Origin: Haloferax sulfurifontis ATCC BAA-897
Lineage (GTDB): Archaea > Halobacteriota > Halobacteria > Halobacteriales > Haloferacaceae
Assembly (NCBI RefSeq): GCF_000337835.1
Contig: NZ_AOLM01000003.1
Coordinates: 124,001-188,000 of the forward strand
Direction: 5' to 3'
DNA: 64,000 bases
In this document: piece after piece, positions 25,697 to 34,138 of the stretch
Position numbering within the stretch: position 1 is the first letter of the stretch
Layout of the letters: every line of letters begins with the position of its first letter
Translations under genes and position numbers: made by a program
The notes under the pieces: model-generated
The model's database searches: none
Seen by the model: the letters and a program-made list of their open reading frames with translations, nothing else
Told to the model about the DNA's origin: nothing

Positions 25697-26374
25697 ATGG
25701 TCGTTCTCGCAACGAAGTGCTACATCGATGGTGACGCCCGCGAGCGGGCGCTCGACAGCCTCACGTCGCTCGTCGCCAACGACATCGGCGACCTCGACGT
25801 CGAGTACGACATCGGCGTCCGCGACGACGGCTTCATCTCCGTGACGGTCTCCGGCGACGACGAGACGGTCGCGCGGAACGTCCTCCGCGAGGAGTGGGGC
25901 GAGGTCACGCCGCACCTGTCGGCCGGCGAGACCTACGTCGGCACCCTCGAACACTGGGACGACGACGGGTTCGTCCTCGACGCGGGCATCGAGGTCCGTA
26001 TCCCGACCGAGGAACTCGGCCTCGGCCGCGGCTCCGCGACCCAGGTTCGCGACCGCTTCGGCCTCGTCCAGCACATGCCGCTGACGTTCGTCTACGGCGG
26101 CGACGAGGGGCCCTCGCGGCTGGCCGACGAGCAGATAGACCGCCTCTACGACTGGACCCGCGGGAGCGGTCGCGTCAACGTCAACAGCGCGACCCGCGGC
26201 GAGGTCCGCGCGACGGTCAACCGCGCCGGCCACGCGAAGGACATCGTAACGGTCGAGCGCCTCGGCCTCCTCGAACAGAGCATCGTCTGCCGGGACGAGA
26301 CCGACCCGCCGGGCCTCCTCGCGAGCATCGGCTCGTACCTCCCGTCGGAGCTGAAGTGCGTCATCGGCCAGTAA
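25697..26374 (+). CDS. DUF2110 family protein
   Basis: 225 residues, starting directly after the tfe stop codon and so almost certainly cotranscribed with it. The N-terminal half is a small alpha/beta domain; residues about 85-115 (TYVGTLEHWDDDGFVLDAGIEVRIPTEEL) look like a beta-barrel, S1-like segment; the C-terminal part (RGEVRATVNRAGHAKDIVTVERLG) resembles a helix-turn-helix or KOW-like RNA-binding region. Conserved linkage to tfe in euryarchaea suggests a role in transcription or RNA binding (inference). No catalytic motif seen. Confidence 0.8.
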   Translation: MVVLATKCYIDGDARERALDSLTSLVANDIGDLDVEYDIGVRDDGFISVTVSGDDETVARNVLREEWGEVTPHLSAGETYVGTLEHWDDDGFVLDAGIEVRIPTEELGLGRGSATQVRDRFGLVQHMPLTFVYGGDEGPSRLADEQIDRLYDWTRGSGRVNVNSATRGEVRATVNRAGHAKDIVTVERLGLLEQSIVCRDETDPPGLLASIGSYLPSELKCVIGQ

Positions 26375-26378
26375 GACG

Positions 26379-27134
26379 ATGAACAGGCGACTCCTCGTCG
26401 GTATCGCCGCGCTCGCCCTCCTCCTCGTGACCGCCGGCTGTCTCGGCGGCACCTCCAGCGTCTCGAACGACCGCCTCGACGCCGCGCCCGACGGCGACTA
26501 CGCGTGGTCCGCGGAGACCGACGCGCACATCACGGTACAGGACAACGGCCGGTTCCGCGCTGTCTACGAGGTGAACAGCTCGTCGGTCGAACTCTACCGG
26601 TTCGACGGCTTCGGCAGTCGGACGCCGCTTTCGGTCGAGGCGGTCCGCTACCGCTACGAGAACGGGACCGTCGTCAACGGGACCGAACTGAAGGCCCGCG
26701 GCGGCGACGTGACGCAGAACGACCGCATTACGAACGTCACGCTCCCCGCGGACGCCGAGAGCGACGGCAAAATCGCGTTTAGCTCGCCCTCGACGCCCAA
26801 GCGGTTCTCGCTTCCCGTCTTCGTCGAGGGGAGCTACGAGGTCGTCCTGCCCGCGGACCGCCGCGTCGACTTCCCGATATTCGGGTCCGTCCGGCCGTCG
26901 GGCTACGACACCGAAGTCGTCGACGACCGGCTCCACATCCGGTGGGACGAGGTGACCGATGGGAACGTCGTCGTGCAGTTCTACCTCCAACGCGACCTCG
27001 GCATCTTCGCGGCCGTCGCGGCCGTCTCGGTGCTGGTCGGCGGCGCGGGGATACTCTACTACCGCCGGCAGATTCAGGCGCTCCGCGACCGCCGACAGGA
27101 ACTCGGTCTGGACGTGGAAGACGACGACCGCTGA
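26379..27134 (+). CDS. Membrane-anchored lipoprotein (DUF5803-like)
   Basis: 251 residues. A Sec-type signal with lipobox (LLLVTAGC, Cys at about residue 21) suggests a lipoprotein, the middle is a beta-rich extracellular domain with several N-x-S/T sites, and a C-terminal membrane helix (FAAVAAVSVLVGGAGILYY) ends in a charged cytoplasmic tail. The protein would thus be anchored at both ends. It follows the DUF2110 gene by 4 nt and may be in the tfe operon. DUF5803 is from memory. Function unknown. Confidence 0.7.
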   Translation: MNRRLLVGIAALALLLVTAGCLGGTSSVSNDRLDAAPDGDYAWSAETDAHITVQDNGRFRAVYEVNSSSVELYRFDGFGSRTPLSVEAVRYRYENGTVVNGTELKARGGDVTQNDRITNVTLPADAESDGKIAFSSPSTPKRFSLPVFVEGSYEVVLPADRRVDFPIFGSVRPSGYDTEVVDDRLHIRWDEVTDGNVVVQFYLQRDLGIFAAVAAVSVLVGGAGILYYRRQIQALRDRRQELGLDVEDDDR

Positions 27135-27220
27135 CGGACGGTTTCAGTCGCGGCGTCGGTCGACCGACCCGGTTCGCCGGTGTGAACGCTTTTTTGCCTC
27201 GCAACCCGCTAGCTCGGGAT

Positions 27221-27913
27221 ATGCAAGTCGCCGTGGTCACCGTCGGGGACGAACTCCTCGCCGGCGACACCGTCAACACGAACGCCGCGTGGCTCTGTGA
27301 GGAACTGACGGCGCGGGGCGTCTCCGTCGAGCGCGTGACGACGGTCCCCGACCGCGTCGCCGACATCGCCCGCGTGGTCAACGAGTACCACGCCGAGTAC
27401 GACGCCGTCGTCGTCACCGGCGGGCTGGGACCGACCCACGACGACGTGACGATGGAGGCCGTCGCGGCCGCGTTCGGGCGCTCGCTGGAGCGCAACGCCG
27501 ACGCCGAGGAGTGGCTGGAGGCCAACGGCGGCTACTCCGCGGCCGACCTCGTGGAGGGGACGACCGACCTCCCCGCGGGGTCGCGGATGCTCCCGAACGA
27601 CGAGGGCGTCGCGCCCGGCGCGGTCGTCGGGTCGGTGTACGTGCTCCCCGGCGTCCCCGGCGAGATGAAAGCCATGTTCGCCCGCGTAGCCGACGAGTTC
27701 GCCGGCGAGCGGACTCACGTCCGGTTCGTCCACACCTCGGAGCCGGAGAGTTCGCTCATCGAGCGGTTCGAGGCCGTCCAGTCCGAGTTCGACGTGACCG
27801 TCGGGAGCTACCCCGGCGACCACGTCAGAATCAAGCTCGCCGGGGCCGACGAGGAGGCGGTCGAATCGGCGGCCGCGTGGCTCGAAGCGCGCGTGGACCT
27901 GTACGAAGAATAG
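27221..27913 (+). CDS. MoaB/Mog-CinA type molybdopterin-binding-domain protein
   Basis: 230 residues. The molybdopterin-binding fold is clear from VVTVGDELLAGDTVNTNAAWL at the N-terminus and VVVTGGLGPTHDDVT, the family's GGxGPTxDD motif, then VLPGVPGEM. CinA-type proteins of this length (without the C-terminal deamidase domain) occur in archaea; they have been linked to nicotinamide nucleotide pyrophosphatase activity and to cofactor metabolism. Start at 27221 (MQVAVVTVGDE) follows a T-rich promoter region. Whether it acts on molybdopterin or on NAD derivatives is not decidable here. Confidence 0.8.
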   Translation: MQVAVVTVGDELLAGDTVNTNAAWLCEELTARGVSVERVTTVPDRVADIARVVNEYHAEYDAVVVTGGLGPTHDDVTMEAVAAAFGRSLERNADAEEWLEANGGYSAADLVEGTTDLPAGSRMLPNDEGVAPGAVVGSVYVLPGVPGEMKAMFARVADEFAGERTHVRFVHTSEPESSLIERFEAVQSEFDVTVGSYPGDHVRIKLAGADEEAVESAAAWLEARVDLYEE

Positions 27914-27931
27914 GGTCGGTCGGCCGGCGGG

Positions 27932-28045
27932 TCAGCGCTGGAGGTACCAGAGCCACCCGGCGGTCATGAGGATACCCACGAGAAGCACGGTCGCGGCCGT
28001 CTCCGAGGTCGGCAACACCTGCTCGCTGGCTGATAGCGGAATCAT
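27932..28045 (-). CDS. 37-residue single-span membrane protein
   Basis: Short frame MIPLSASEQVLPTS followed by one hydrophobic helix (ETAATVLLVGILMTAGWLWYL) and QR. A TATA-like GTTTAAGAAC on the minus strand lies about 25 nt before the ATG, the standard layout for leaderless transcripts, so the frame is probably expressed. It lies between convergent and divergent neighbours and is far below usual gene-calling limits. Function unknown. Confidence 0.6.
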   Translation of the reverse strand: MIPLSASEQVLPTSETAATVLLVGILMTAGWLWYLQR

Positions 28046-28195
28046 AGGTGACAGTTCCCACGTCCGGTTCTTAAACGGTGAGGTTCTGGCGACAGTTGTC
28101 GCGGCGTGAGCGTCCGCGAATCCGTGGGGGCGCGACCCGGTCGCCTCTCGTCGGCTACCGCGTCGCTTTTCCCCCGGGCGCGGGTTCGTTCAGCC

Positions 28196-29260
28196 ATGCG
28201 AATCGGTGTCGTCGTCAACCCGGTCGCGGGGATGGGCGGCCGGGTCGGCCTGAAGGGAACCGACGGGAAAGTCGCGGAGGCCAGAGCGCGCGGCGCGGAG
28301 CCGCGGTCGCCCGAGCGAGCGCGGCGGGCGCTCTCCCGGCTCTTCGAGGCCGCCCCCGAGGCGGAACTGCTCGCGTGGGGCGGCGAGATGGGCGCGGCGG
28401 CCGCCCGAGACGCCGGCTTCGACCCCGACGTACTCGGCGAGCCGTCCGGCGACGAGACGACCGCGGCCGACACTATCGCCGCCGTCGAGGCGTTCGTCGC
28501 CGCCGACGCGGACCTCGTGTTGTTCGTCGGCGGCGACGGCACCGCGGCCGACGTGGCCGAGGCGCTCGACGGGACCGACGTGCCGATGCTCGGCGTCCCC
28601 GCGGGCGTGAAGGTCTACTCCTCCGTGTTCGCCGTCTCGCCGGAGGACGCCGCCCACGTCGTCACGTCGTTCGAGCGGACCGAGGCCCGCGAGGTCATGG
28701 ACATCGACGAGGACGACTACCGCGCCGGCGAGGTCAGACCGGAGCTTCGGGCGGTCGCGCACGTCCCCGTCGCCGAGGACCTCCAGTCGTCGAAACAGAC
28801 CGGCGGCGGCACCGTCGAGGCGCTCGCCGCGGGCGTCGCCGACGACATCCGCGCGACCGAGGGCGTCACCTACGTCCACGGCCCCGGAAGCACCGTCGGC
28901 GCGGTGAAAGCCGAGTTGGGCATCGACGGGTCGCCGCTCGGCGTCGACGTCTACCGCGATGGCGAAGTGCTCGCCCGCGACGCGACGGAGGCCGAAATCC
29001 TCGATAATCTCGGCGAGGAGAACGTCATCGTCGTCACGCCCATCGGCGGACAGGGGTTCGTCTTCGGCCGCGGAAATCCTCAGCTCTCGCCGGCGGTGAT
29101 TCGCCGCTGTGACGTGTCGGTCGTCGCCTCCCGGTCGAAACTCGACGCGATTCCGGTCCTCCGGGTCGACACCGACGACCCCGACCTCGACGCCGACCTC
29201 CGCGGGTGGACGAAAGTCCGCGTGGGCCGCGTCGAGCGTCGGATGATGAAAATCGAGTGA
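28196..29260 (+). CDS. ATP-NAD kinase family protein
   Basis: 354 residues. The N-terminus RIGVVVNPVAGMGG and the GGDGT motif (LFVGGDGTAADV) at about residue 105 are the diagnostic NAD-kinase/diacylglycerol-kinase signature; a third motif, PIGGQGFVFGRGNPQLSP, is typical of the archaeal AcoX-like branch. This branch differs from the canonical housekeeping NAD kinase and its substrate is not established. The ATG at 28196 is chosen because the family starts at this strand. Monocistronic. Confidence 0.8.
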   Translation: MRIGVVVNPVAGMGGRVGLKGTDGKVAEARARGAEPRSPERARRALSRLFEAAPEAELLAWGGEMGAAAARDAGFDPDVLGEPSGDETTAADTIAAVEAFVAADADLVLFVGGDGTAADVAEALDGTDVPMLGVPAGVKVYSSVFAVSPEDAAHVVTSFERTEAREVMDIDEDDYRAGEVRPELRAVAHVPVAEDLQSSKQTGGGTVEALAAGVADDIRATEGVTYVHGPGSTVGAVKAELGIDGSPLGVDVYRDGEVLARDATEAEILDNLGEENVIVVTPIGGQGFVFGRGNPQLSPAVIRRCDVSVVASRSKLDAIPVLRVDTDDPDLDADLRGWTKVRVGRVERRMMKIE

Positions 29261-29338
29261 GCGGCGCACGTCGGTCGCGGCCGACCCGCCGCGCCAACGG
29301 AAAAATCGAGCGAGAGACCGTTTCCGTCGGCCGTCTCG

Positions 29339-29740
29339 TCAGTCGTCCGCCGGTGCCTGTCGTTTCGTGATGTACTCGACGATTTCGTCCGTTTCGGCCT
29401 TGAAATCGCCGAGGTCGGTCTCGTTCCCGTGGAGCACCGTCGAGAAGTACTTCGTGTCGGCGGCGAGGTTGACGGCCTCTCTGAGTTCCTCGTCCGTGAC
29501 GCCGCTCAACCGCGCTTCCTCGGTGTGGAAGTAGGTGCAGTACGGGCAGTTAGTCGCGGCCGCGACGCCGACGCCGATGAGCGCCTTCTCTCGCCCGGAC
29601 AGTTCGGTGTCTTCCCCCAGATTGAGGTCGCGGAAGAGTCCCCAACTGTGTTCGCTCGCCGACTCTGCCACGTCCTCCATCCAACTCGGGACCTGGCCGA
29701 GCATCCCCTCCATCTCTTGTCGTGTAGCTTTCGATACCAT
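29339..29740 (-). CDS. Carboxymuconolactone decarboxylase family (AhpD-like) protein
   Basis: 133 residues, all-helical. The redox motif C-x2-C followed by His (NCPYCTYFHTEEA) at about residue 65-75 marks the AhpD-like group, which uses the Cys pair in hydroperoxide reduction or thiol exchange. A purine-rich GGAGGTGGAGAGGAGAG precedes the ATG, so unlike most genes here it seems to have a Shine-Dalgarno-led start. Divergent from the PhoU-domain gene across an AT-rich 287-nt interval. Confidence 0.82.
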   Translation of the reverse strand: MVSKATRQEMEGMLGQVPSWMEDVAESASEHSWGLFRDLNLGEDTELSGREKALIGVGVAAATNCPYCTYFHTEEARLSGVTDEELREAVNLAADTKYFSTVLHGNETDLGDFKAETDEIVEYITKRQAPADD

Positions 29741-30027
29741 CTCTCCTCTCCACCTCCGCTATCCCGTAGCTTGGAGGCTCTTATTACGACGTTCCGAAGC
29801 AGTAAAGTTATGAATCTGCTGAACGAGTATAATCTACTCGCATCGACGACGTTCCGTCGAAACGCGCGGTTAATACGTCGCTCTTCGCGACGGTTCGCCG
29901 CCCGGTCGAAGCCGAGTGACGCAACTGATTTAATATTTTGAATCGTGTACAATGACACCTACAACCCATTATTCACAGAGGGTGTAATATAGTGAGATTT
30001 AAGGTCATTGGATGGGTTCTGACTACC

Positions 30028-31059
30028 ATGGAGACCCGGAAAGTCCAGCGTCTCGGTCCCTCCACGCTGGCGATGACGCTTCCAGCGGAGTGGGCCAAGG
30101 AACACAACGTCGAGAAGGGCGACGAAGTGACCATTCGGACGAGCGGGAAGGGAACGCTGACCGTTCTTCCCGAGTCGGTCAACACGGAGGATTCGAAGGC
30201 GACGATTCGCGCCGACAGTCTGAACGCGGAGGCGCTCGAACGCGCCATCGTGGCGCAGTACGTCCTCGGACGGCGCGTCATCCACATCGAGAAAAGCGAG
30301 GGCGCGCTCGACTCGGACCACATCAACGCCGTCTACAAGGCCGAGACCCAGCTCATGGGCCTCGGCGTCATCGAGGAGACGCCCGAGCGAATCGCGATTC
30401 GCTGTTCTGTCGACGCGGAGGACTTCACCCTCGACAACCTGCTCGAACGCCTCGAAAACACGGGGAGCACGATGCGCGGCGAGGCCGTCAAGGCGCTCGC
30501 CCACGGCAACCCCGACCTCGCCCAGCGGGCGCTCAACCGCGAGCGGCAGGCGAACAAGATTTTCGTCCTCCTGCTCCGGCTCATCTTCACGTCCTACCAG
30601 AACCCCAACCTCGCGCGGGCGGTCGGCCTTGACTCCGGCTTCCCGCTCATCGGCTACCGCTCGGTGGCGAAGAACCTCGAACTGACCGCCGACAACGCCG
30701 AGGACATCGCCAACATCGTCATGGACGCCGAGGGCCACACCATCGACGTCGACCAGTCGACGATGCGGCGCATCCGCGAGTTCACGGACCACGTCGACGA
30801 GATTACGACGACCGCGGTGCGGGCCGTCGTCGAGCGCGACTACGACCTCACCATCGAGTGCCGAGAGCTGTTCCGCGAGATAAGCGACCGCGAGCGCGAC
30901 ATCCTCAACGACCTCCCGGAGATGGAAAACCAGAAGCTCCTCCAGATTCGCGAGGTGCTCGTCAGCCTCCAGCAGACCGCGCAGTACGCGATGCGGAACG
31001 CCGAAATCGCGTCGAACCTCGCGCTCAACGAGGAGTCCGACCACGTCACGATAGACTGA
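30028..31059 (+). CDS. AbrB-PhoU domain protein, phosphate-signalling type regulator
   Basis: 343 residues. Residues 1-50 form a SpoVT/AbrB-like swapped-hairpin DNA-binding domain (METRKVQRLGPSTLAMTLPAEWAKEHNV...GDEVTIR). The rest consists of two PhoU-type helical bundles with acidic metal-binding residues. In haloarchaea such proteins are thought to regulate phosphate uptake genes. A TATA-like GATTTAAGG about 27 nt upstream supports a leaderless start at 30028. No pst genes are in this window. Confidence 0.85.
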   Translation: METRKVQRLGPSTLAMTLPAEWAKEHNVEKGDEVTIRTSGKGTLTVLPESVNTEDSKATIRADSLNAEALERAIVAQYVLGRRVIHIEKSEGALDSDHINAVYKAETQLMGLGVIEETPERIAIRCSVDAEDFTLDNLLERLENTGSTMRGEAVKALAHGNPDLAQRALNRERQANKIFVLLLRLIFTSYQNPNLARAVGLDSGFPLIGYRSVAKNLELTADNAEDIANIVMDAEGHTIDVDQSTMRRIREFTDHVDEITTTAVRAVVERDYDLTIECRELFREISDRERDILNDLPEMENQKLLQIREVLVSLQQTAQYAMRNAEIASNLALNEESDHVTID

Positions 31060-31089
31060 GGAACCGAAAAGCGGCCGCGGCCGTCTCGC

Positions 31090-31533
31090 TCAGTCGGCGA
31101 CGACTTCCATCGCCTCGTTGTTCTCGGTCTCGGACGACTCTTTTTCGCCCGTCAGCGGGTTCCGACTGGCGATGCGGCAGTCGAACCCCGGATGCTCGCC
31201 GAAGTGCCGGAGTATCATGTGGCGGCGCGACCCGGTGATGCCGGTGCGACCGATGTCCTCGGCGGTAAAGCGCTCGGGCAGGCGGTCGTACAGGCGGCGC
31301 AGTTCGTCGAAACTGGTGAACACCTTCGCGTTGCCGGTGGAGTCCGCGCCGCGGCGGGAGACGACGTAACTGCCGTCCCGGCGGTACTCGCCGGCCGTGC
31401 GGAAGAACTCCCGTTTCTCGGTCAGCGCCGAACCGATGGCCTCCTGTAGGTCGGCGGCGGCGTCTCGGGACAGTTCACAGGACTGGTCGCCAAAGGAGAC
31501 GACGATGGTTTCGTCGTCGCTCTCGACGGACAC
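31090..31533 (-). CDS. Conserved haloarchaeal protein of unknown function
   Basis: 147 residues from a probable GTG at 31533. The sequence is a small mixed alpha/beta protein: an N-terminal strand-rich part (DETIVVSFGDQSCELSRDAAADLQEAI), then KVFTSFDELRRLYDRLPERFTAEDIGRTGITGSRRHMILRHFGEHP, which is helical and could be a winged-helix-like fold. No signal or membrane segment. Convergent with the PhoU gene. I do not recognise the family with confidence. Confidence 0.6.
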   Translation of the reverse strand: MSVESDDETIVVSFGDQSCELSRDAAADLQEAIGSALTEKREFFRTAGEYRRDGSYVVSRRGADSTGNAKVFTSFDELRRLYDRLPERFTAEDIGRTGITGSRRHMILRHFGEHPGFDCRIASRNPLTGEKESSETENNEAMEVVAD

Positions 31534-31716
31534 AGGGTTCTCATTACGGGAGAAGAACTCGATCAGGAGCGTGGGTACTCCGTGTCATATCACCGAGTAT
31601 CGTAGCCGAGGGTAAAGAGTTGTCGGCTGAGTCAGGAATCACCGAAGATTTCTCGGCGAATCGGGGCCGTCGAACGGCGGTTCGACGAGCGTCCCGCGGG
31701 CGGTGTGGCCCGGCCG

Positions 31717-32913
31717 CTACAGCAGGCCGTCGTCGGTCGTGGTGGTCCCGCCGTCTGACGACGTCGTCGTTGCGGTCGTCGTCGTTGCGGTCGTCGTCGT
31801 TGCGGTCGTCGTCGTGGTTGTGGGTGCGGTCGCGGTGTCTGTCGAGGTCTCGGTTGCGGTCGCGGTCGAGGTGGTGGTCGCGGTTCCCGCGGCCGTCTCG
31901 GTCGCCGTCGTCGTCTCAGTCGCCGTTGCCGTTTCGTCCGCCGTCTCGTTTCCGCCTGACGCCGCCTTGTTTCCGAAGATGTCCGTCTCGAACGTCTTCT
32001 CGTAGGTCAGCGGGTCGAGGGGGACGCGGAGCGTCGTGCCGCCGGCGTCGAGGTTCGCGTAGAAGTCGATGCGCAGGTCGGTCGTCTGGTCGCGTTCGAG
32101 GTGCGTGACCCACCACTCGTCGAGCCTGTCGTTTTCGATGTGGGTCGTCGCCTCGATGGTCTCCGTCGACTGCGGGGAGATGACGTACTCGGAGTTCGTC
32201 GTCCCCTCGCCAACGTCCACGTCGTTCATCGAGATGTCGTAGCCGAGTTCGGAGACCGCGACCGGGTACGGCTTGGGGTTGTGGACGACGAACGTGAGTT
32301 CGAGCGCCGTGCGCTCGTCCGTGGACTCGCCCCACTCGGCGCTCGTCTCGTTGATGTACAACACGGGGTCGGAGACGACCGGCGACTCCGCGTTTATCTC
32401 GCGGGTCTCCGTGGAGTTGAACGCCGACAGCAGGTCGGTATCGATGCTCCGGGTAATCTCGGGCGCTTCGAAGGTCCGGCCGAGCGTCTCCGAGGTGACG
32501 GTGGCATTCACGGCGAGGTCGGTGTGTTCGCCGTTCTGGATGTGCGAGACCCACCACTGGGGGATGCGCTCGTTTTCGAGTGTCGTCCGGAGCGGGACCG
32601 CCGAGGTCCCGCGTCCGACTGAGACGCCGTCCTTCTCGCCGGTCGCCATCCGAATCCCGTTCATCTCGACGCCGTAGTCGACTTCGAGCCCAGAGAGGTT
32701 CGCCGAAAGCGGGTTGGGGTTCGAGACGTACAGGTCGGTCTCGACGACCGTCGCGGTCTCGTTGACGCCGGCGAACCGGTTGTCGACTCGGTCGACGCTC
32801 GGCGCACCGATGACGCCGGCCGCGAACGCGCCGCCGACGCCGGCCGCGACGAGCACCAGCGCGACGAGCGCGATACGGAGTTTCCCGCCGAACAGCGCGG
32901 ATGTCAGTCCCAT
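31717..32913 (-). CDS. Secreted LEA14-like (WHy domain) protein with Thr-rich tail
   Basis: 398 residues. One N-terminal membrane helix (LRIALVALVLVAAGVGGAFAAGVIG, about residues 11-36), then two LEA14/WHy-type domains recognisable by matching strand patterns (VSNPNPLSANLSGLEVDYGVEMNG in the first, VHNPKPYPVAVSELGYDISMND in the second) and by matching WWV(S/T)H motifs. The final 75 residues are nearly all Thr, Ala and Glu and include an ATTTT repeat, a probable O-glycosylated stalk. WHy domains occur in stress-related and surface proteins; function here is unknown. TATA-like CATATGTA on the minus strand about 30 nt upstream supports start 32913. Confidence 0.75.
   Translation of the reverse strand: MGLTSALFGGKLRIALVALVLVAAGVGGAFAAGVIGAPSVDRVDNRFAGVNETATVVETDLYVSNPNPLSANLSGLEVDYGVEMNGIRMATGEKDGVSVGRGTSAVPLRTTLENERIPQWWVSHIQNGEHTDLAVNATVTSETLGRTFEAPEITRSIDTDLLSAFNSTETREINAESPVVSDPVLYINETSAEWGESTDERTALELTFVVHNPKPYPVAVSELGYDISMNDVDVGEGTTNSEYVISPQSTETIEATTHIENDRLDEWWVTHLERDQTTDLRIDFYANLDAGGTTLRVPLDPLTYEKTFETDIFGNKAASGGNETADETATATETTTATETAAGTATTTSTATATETSTDTATAPTTTTTTATTTTATTTTATTTSSDGGTTTTDDGLL
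31762..31815. repeat. 15-bp tandem repeat encoding ATTTT
   Basis: Three or so units of a 15-bp period (GTCGTCGTCGTTGCG on the plus strand) within the Thr-rich tail of the LEA14-like protein. In-frame changes in copy number would lengthen or shorten the stalk without a frameshift. Confidence 0.75.
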
Positions 32914-33065
32914 CGTTGTGGACACACGAGACTGGTGGTACATATGTCGAACGGCCGAGCGCGACGCCGGCTCGTGGGACCGTACCGCACGCCTCGCCCC
33001 CGTCACGTCGCCCCACGGCAGGCGGTGTCGAATGAACTAAGTGCGCACCCGCGAAGGTCGGAAAC

Positions 33066-33248
33066 ATGGAAACCAAGACGGTGCAATCCGACAAGTCCAT
33101 CGGCTTTGCGGCGTTGTTCGGCGCGCTCACGCTCGTCGGCGCAGGGCTGATGGTCGCCGGACCGGACCAGTTGACGAAGGCGCTCGGGTTCATGGTGGCG
33201 ATTATCGCGGCCTCGCTGGCCGTCTCCGGCGCGCATCTGTTCCAGTAA
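33066..33248 (+). CDS. 60-residue two-helix membrane protein
   Basis: 60 residues with two hydrophobic helices (about residues 12-31 and 40-58) joined by a short polar loop (VAGPDQLTKAL). Starts METKTVQSDKSIGFA. It lies between the LEA14-like gene and a small winged-helix gene, in the direction of the latter. I recall similar small proteins in many haloarchaea without known function. No cofactor motif. Confidence 0.65.
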   Translation: METKTVQSDKSIGFAALFGALTLVGAGLMVAGPDQLTKALGFMVAIIAASLAVSGAHLFQ

Positions 33249-33309
33249 TTATCGACGCTGAGGAACACGGGTAACCGTTAATAACGCCCATTCCCTAGAC
33301 GGTCCGAGG

Positions 33310-33534
33310 ATGACTGAGTACACCGACGAGGAACAACGCATTCTCGCCTATCTCCGCGACAGCGTTAGCCGCGGCGAGGGCTACTTCCGGGCGAAGAACA
33401 TCGCCGAGGCTATCGGTCTCACCGCGAAACAGGTCGGGTCCCGCCTGCCGCGGCTGGCCGAGAAGTCCGAAGACGTCGAAATCGAAAAATGGGGACGCGC
33501 CCGCTCGACGACGTGGCGCGTCACCCGAAGCTGA
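33310..33534 (+). CDS. Small winged-helix protein (DUF7123-like)
   Basis: 74 residues forming one winged-helix domain: EEQRILAYLRDSV, then the helix-turn-helix YFRAKNIAEAIGLTAKQVGSRL and a wing ending in RARSTTWRVT. A TATA-like CCGTTAATAACG about 28 nt upstream gives a leaderless start. Possibly a transcription regulator or nucleoid-associated protein; the target is unknown. The DUF name is from memory. Confidence 0.75.
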   Translation: MTEYTDEEQRILAYLRDSVSRGEGYFRAKNIAEAIGLTAKQVGSRLPRLAEKSEDVEIEKWGRARSTTWRVTRS

Positions 33535-33577
33535 AGCGATTCCACGGCTTTTTACTGTGGAGGTGTGATGGTATCCC

Positions 33578-34009
33578 ATGACCGTCCGCGTGAAACGAAC
33601 GTTCGAGTTCGACGCTCCCGGCGAGCGCGTCTGGGAGTTCATCGCCGACCCGGCCAAGCGAGCGGGGGCTATCAGCGTCGTCGACCGCTTCGACGTGGCC
33701 GACGACGGCCGCCACGCGACGTGGTATCTCGAACTCCCGATTCCGCTCGTCCGCTCGACGGTGACCGTCGAGACCGAGGACATCGAGGTCGACGAGCCGA
33801 CCCACGTCAAGTTCGTCGGCAAGTCGCGGGTGATGCGAGTGACGGGCGAACACACTATCGAAGAGCGCGACGGCGGGAGCCGACTCGTCAACGAGTTCAC
33901 CGTCGACGGCCGCCTGCCCGGCGTCGAGGCGTTCTTCGAGCGCAACCTCGACCGCGAACTCGACAACCTCGAAGCGGCGCTCCGACGCGAGTTCGAAGCG
34001 ACGGCCTGA
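33578..34009 (+). CDS. SRPBCC (START-like/CoxG-type) lipid-binding protein
   Basis: 143 residues with the START/Bet v 1 helix-grip pattern: strand VRVKRTFEFDAPGERVWEFIADPAKRAGAI, a series of strands, and a long C-terminal helix (FFERNLDRELDNLEAALRREFE). These proteins bind hydrophobic ligands, and some act as cyclases or as stress factors. The ligand is unknown. A TTTTACTG box about 27 nt upstream supports the start. A hairpin CCGGTCGCC/GGCGACCGG at 34027-34053 just after the stop may terminate transcription. Confidence 0.75.
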   Translation: MTVRVKRTFEFDAPGERVWEFIADPAKRAGAISVVDRFDVADDGRHATWYLELPIPLVRSTVTVETEDIEVDEPTHVKFVGKSRVMRVTGEHTIEERDGGSRLVNEFTVDGRLPGVEAFFERNLDRELDNLEAALRREFEATA

Positions 34010-34110
34010 GGCCGGCGACGGGTTCGCCGGTCGCCGCCCCCGTCGGCGACCGGGCGACCGATACCGCGAGAATCGTGTTCTCACGGGGTATGAGAACGGG
34101 TGTTGCGGTG

Positions 34111-34120
34111 GGTTTATACA
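34111..34120 (+). promoter_or_regulatory. TATA-like promoter of putative small RNA
   Basis: GGTTTATACA, a near-consensus archaeal box in a GC-rich context. Transcription would start about 25 nt on, near 34139, exactly where the first perfect hairpin begins. No start codon with a plausible frame lies downstream before the hairpin series. Confidence 0.6.
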
Positions 34121-34138
34121 TTGCGGCTCCTTAGCGAA

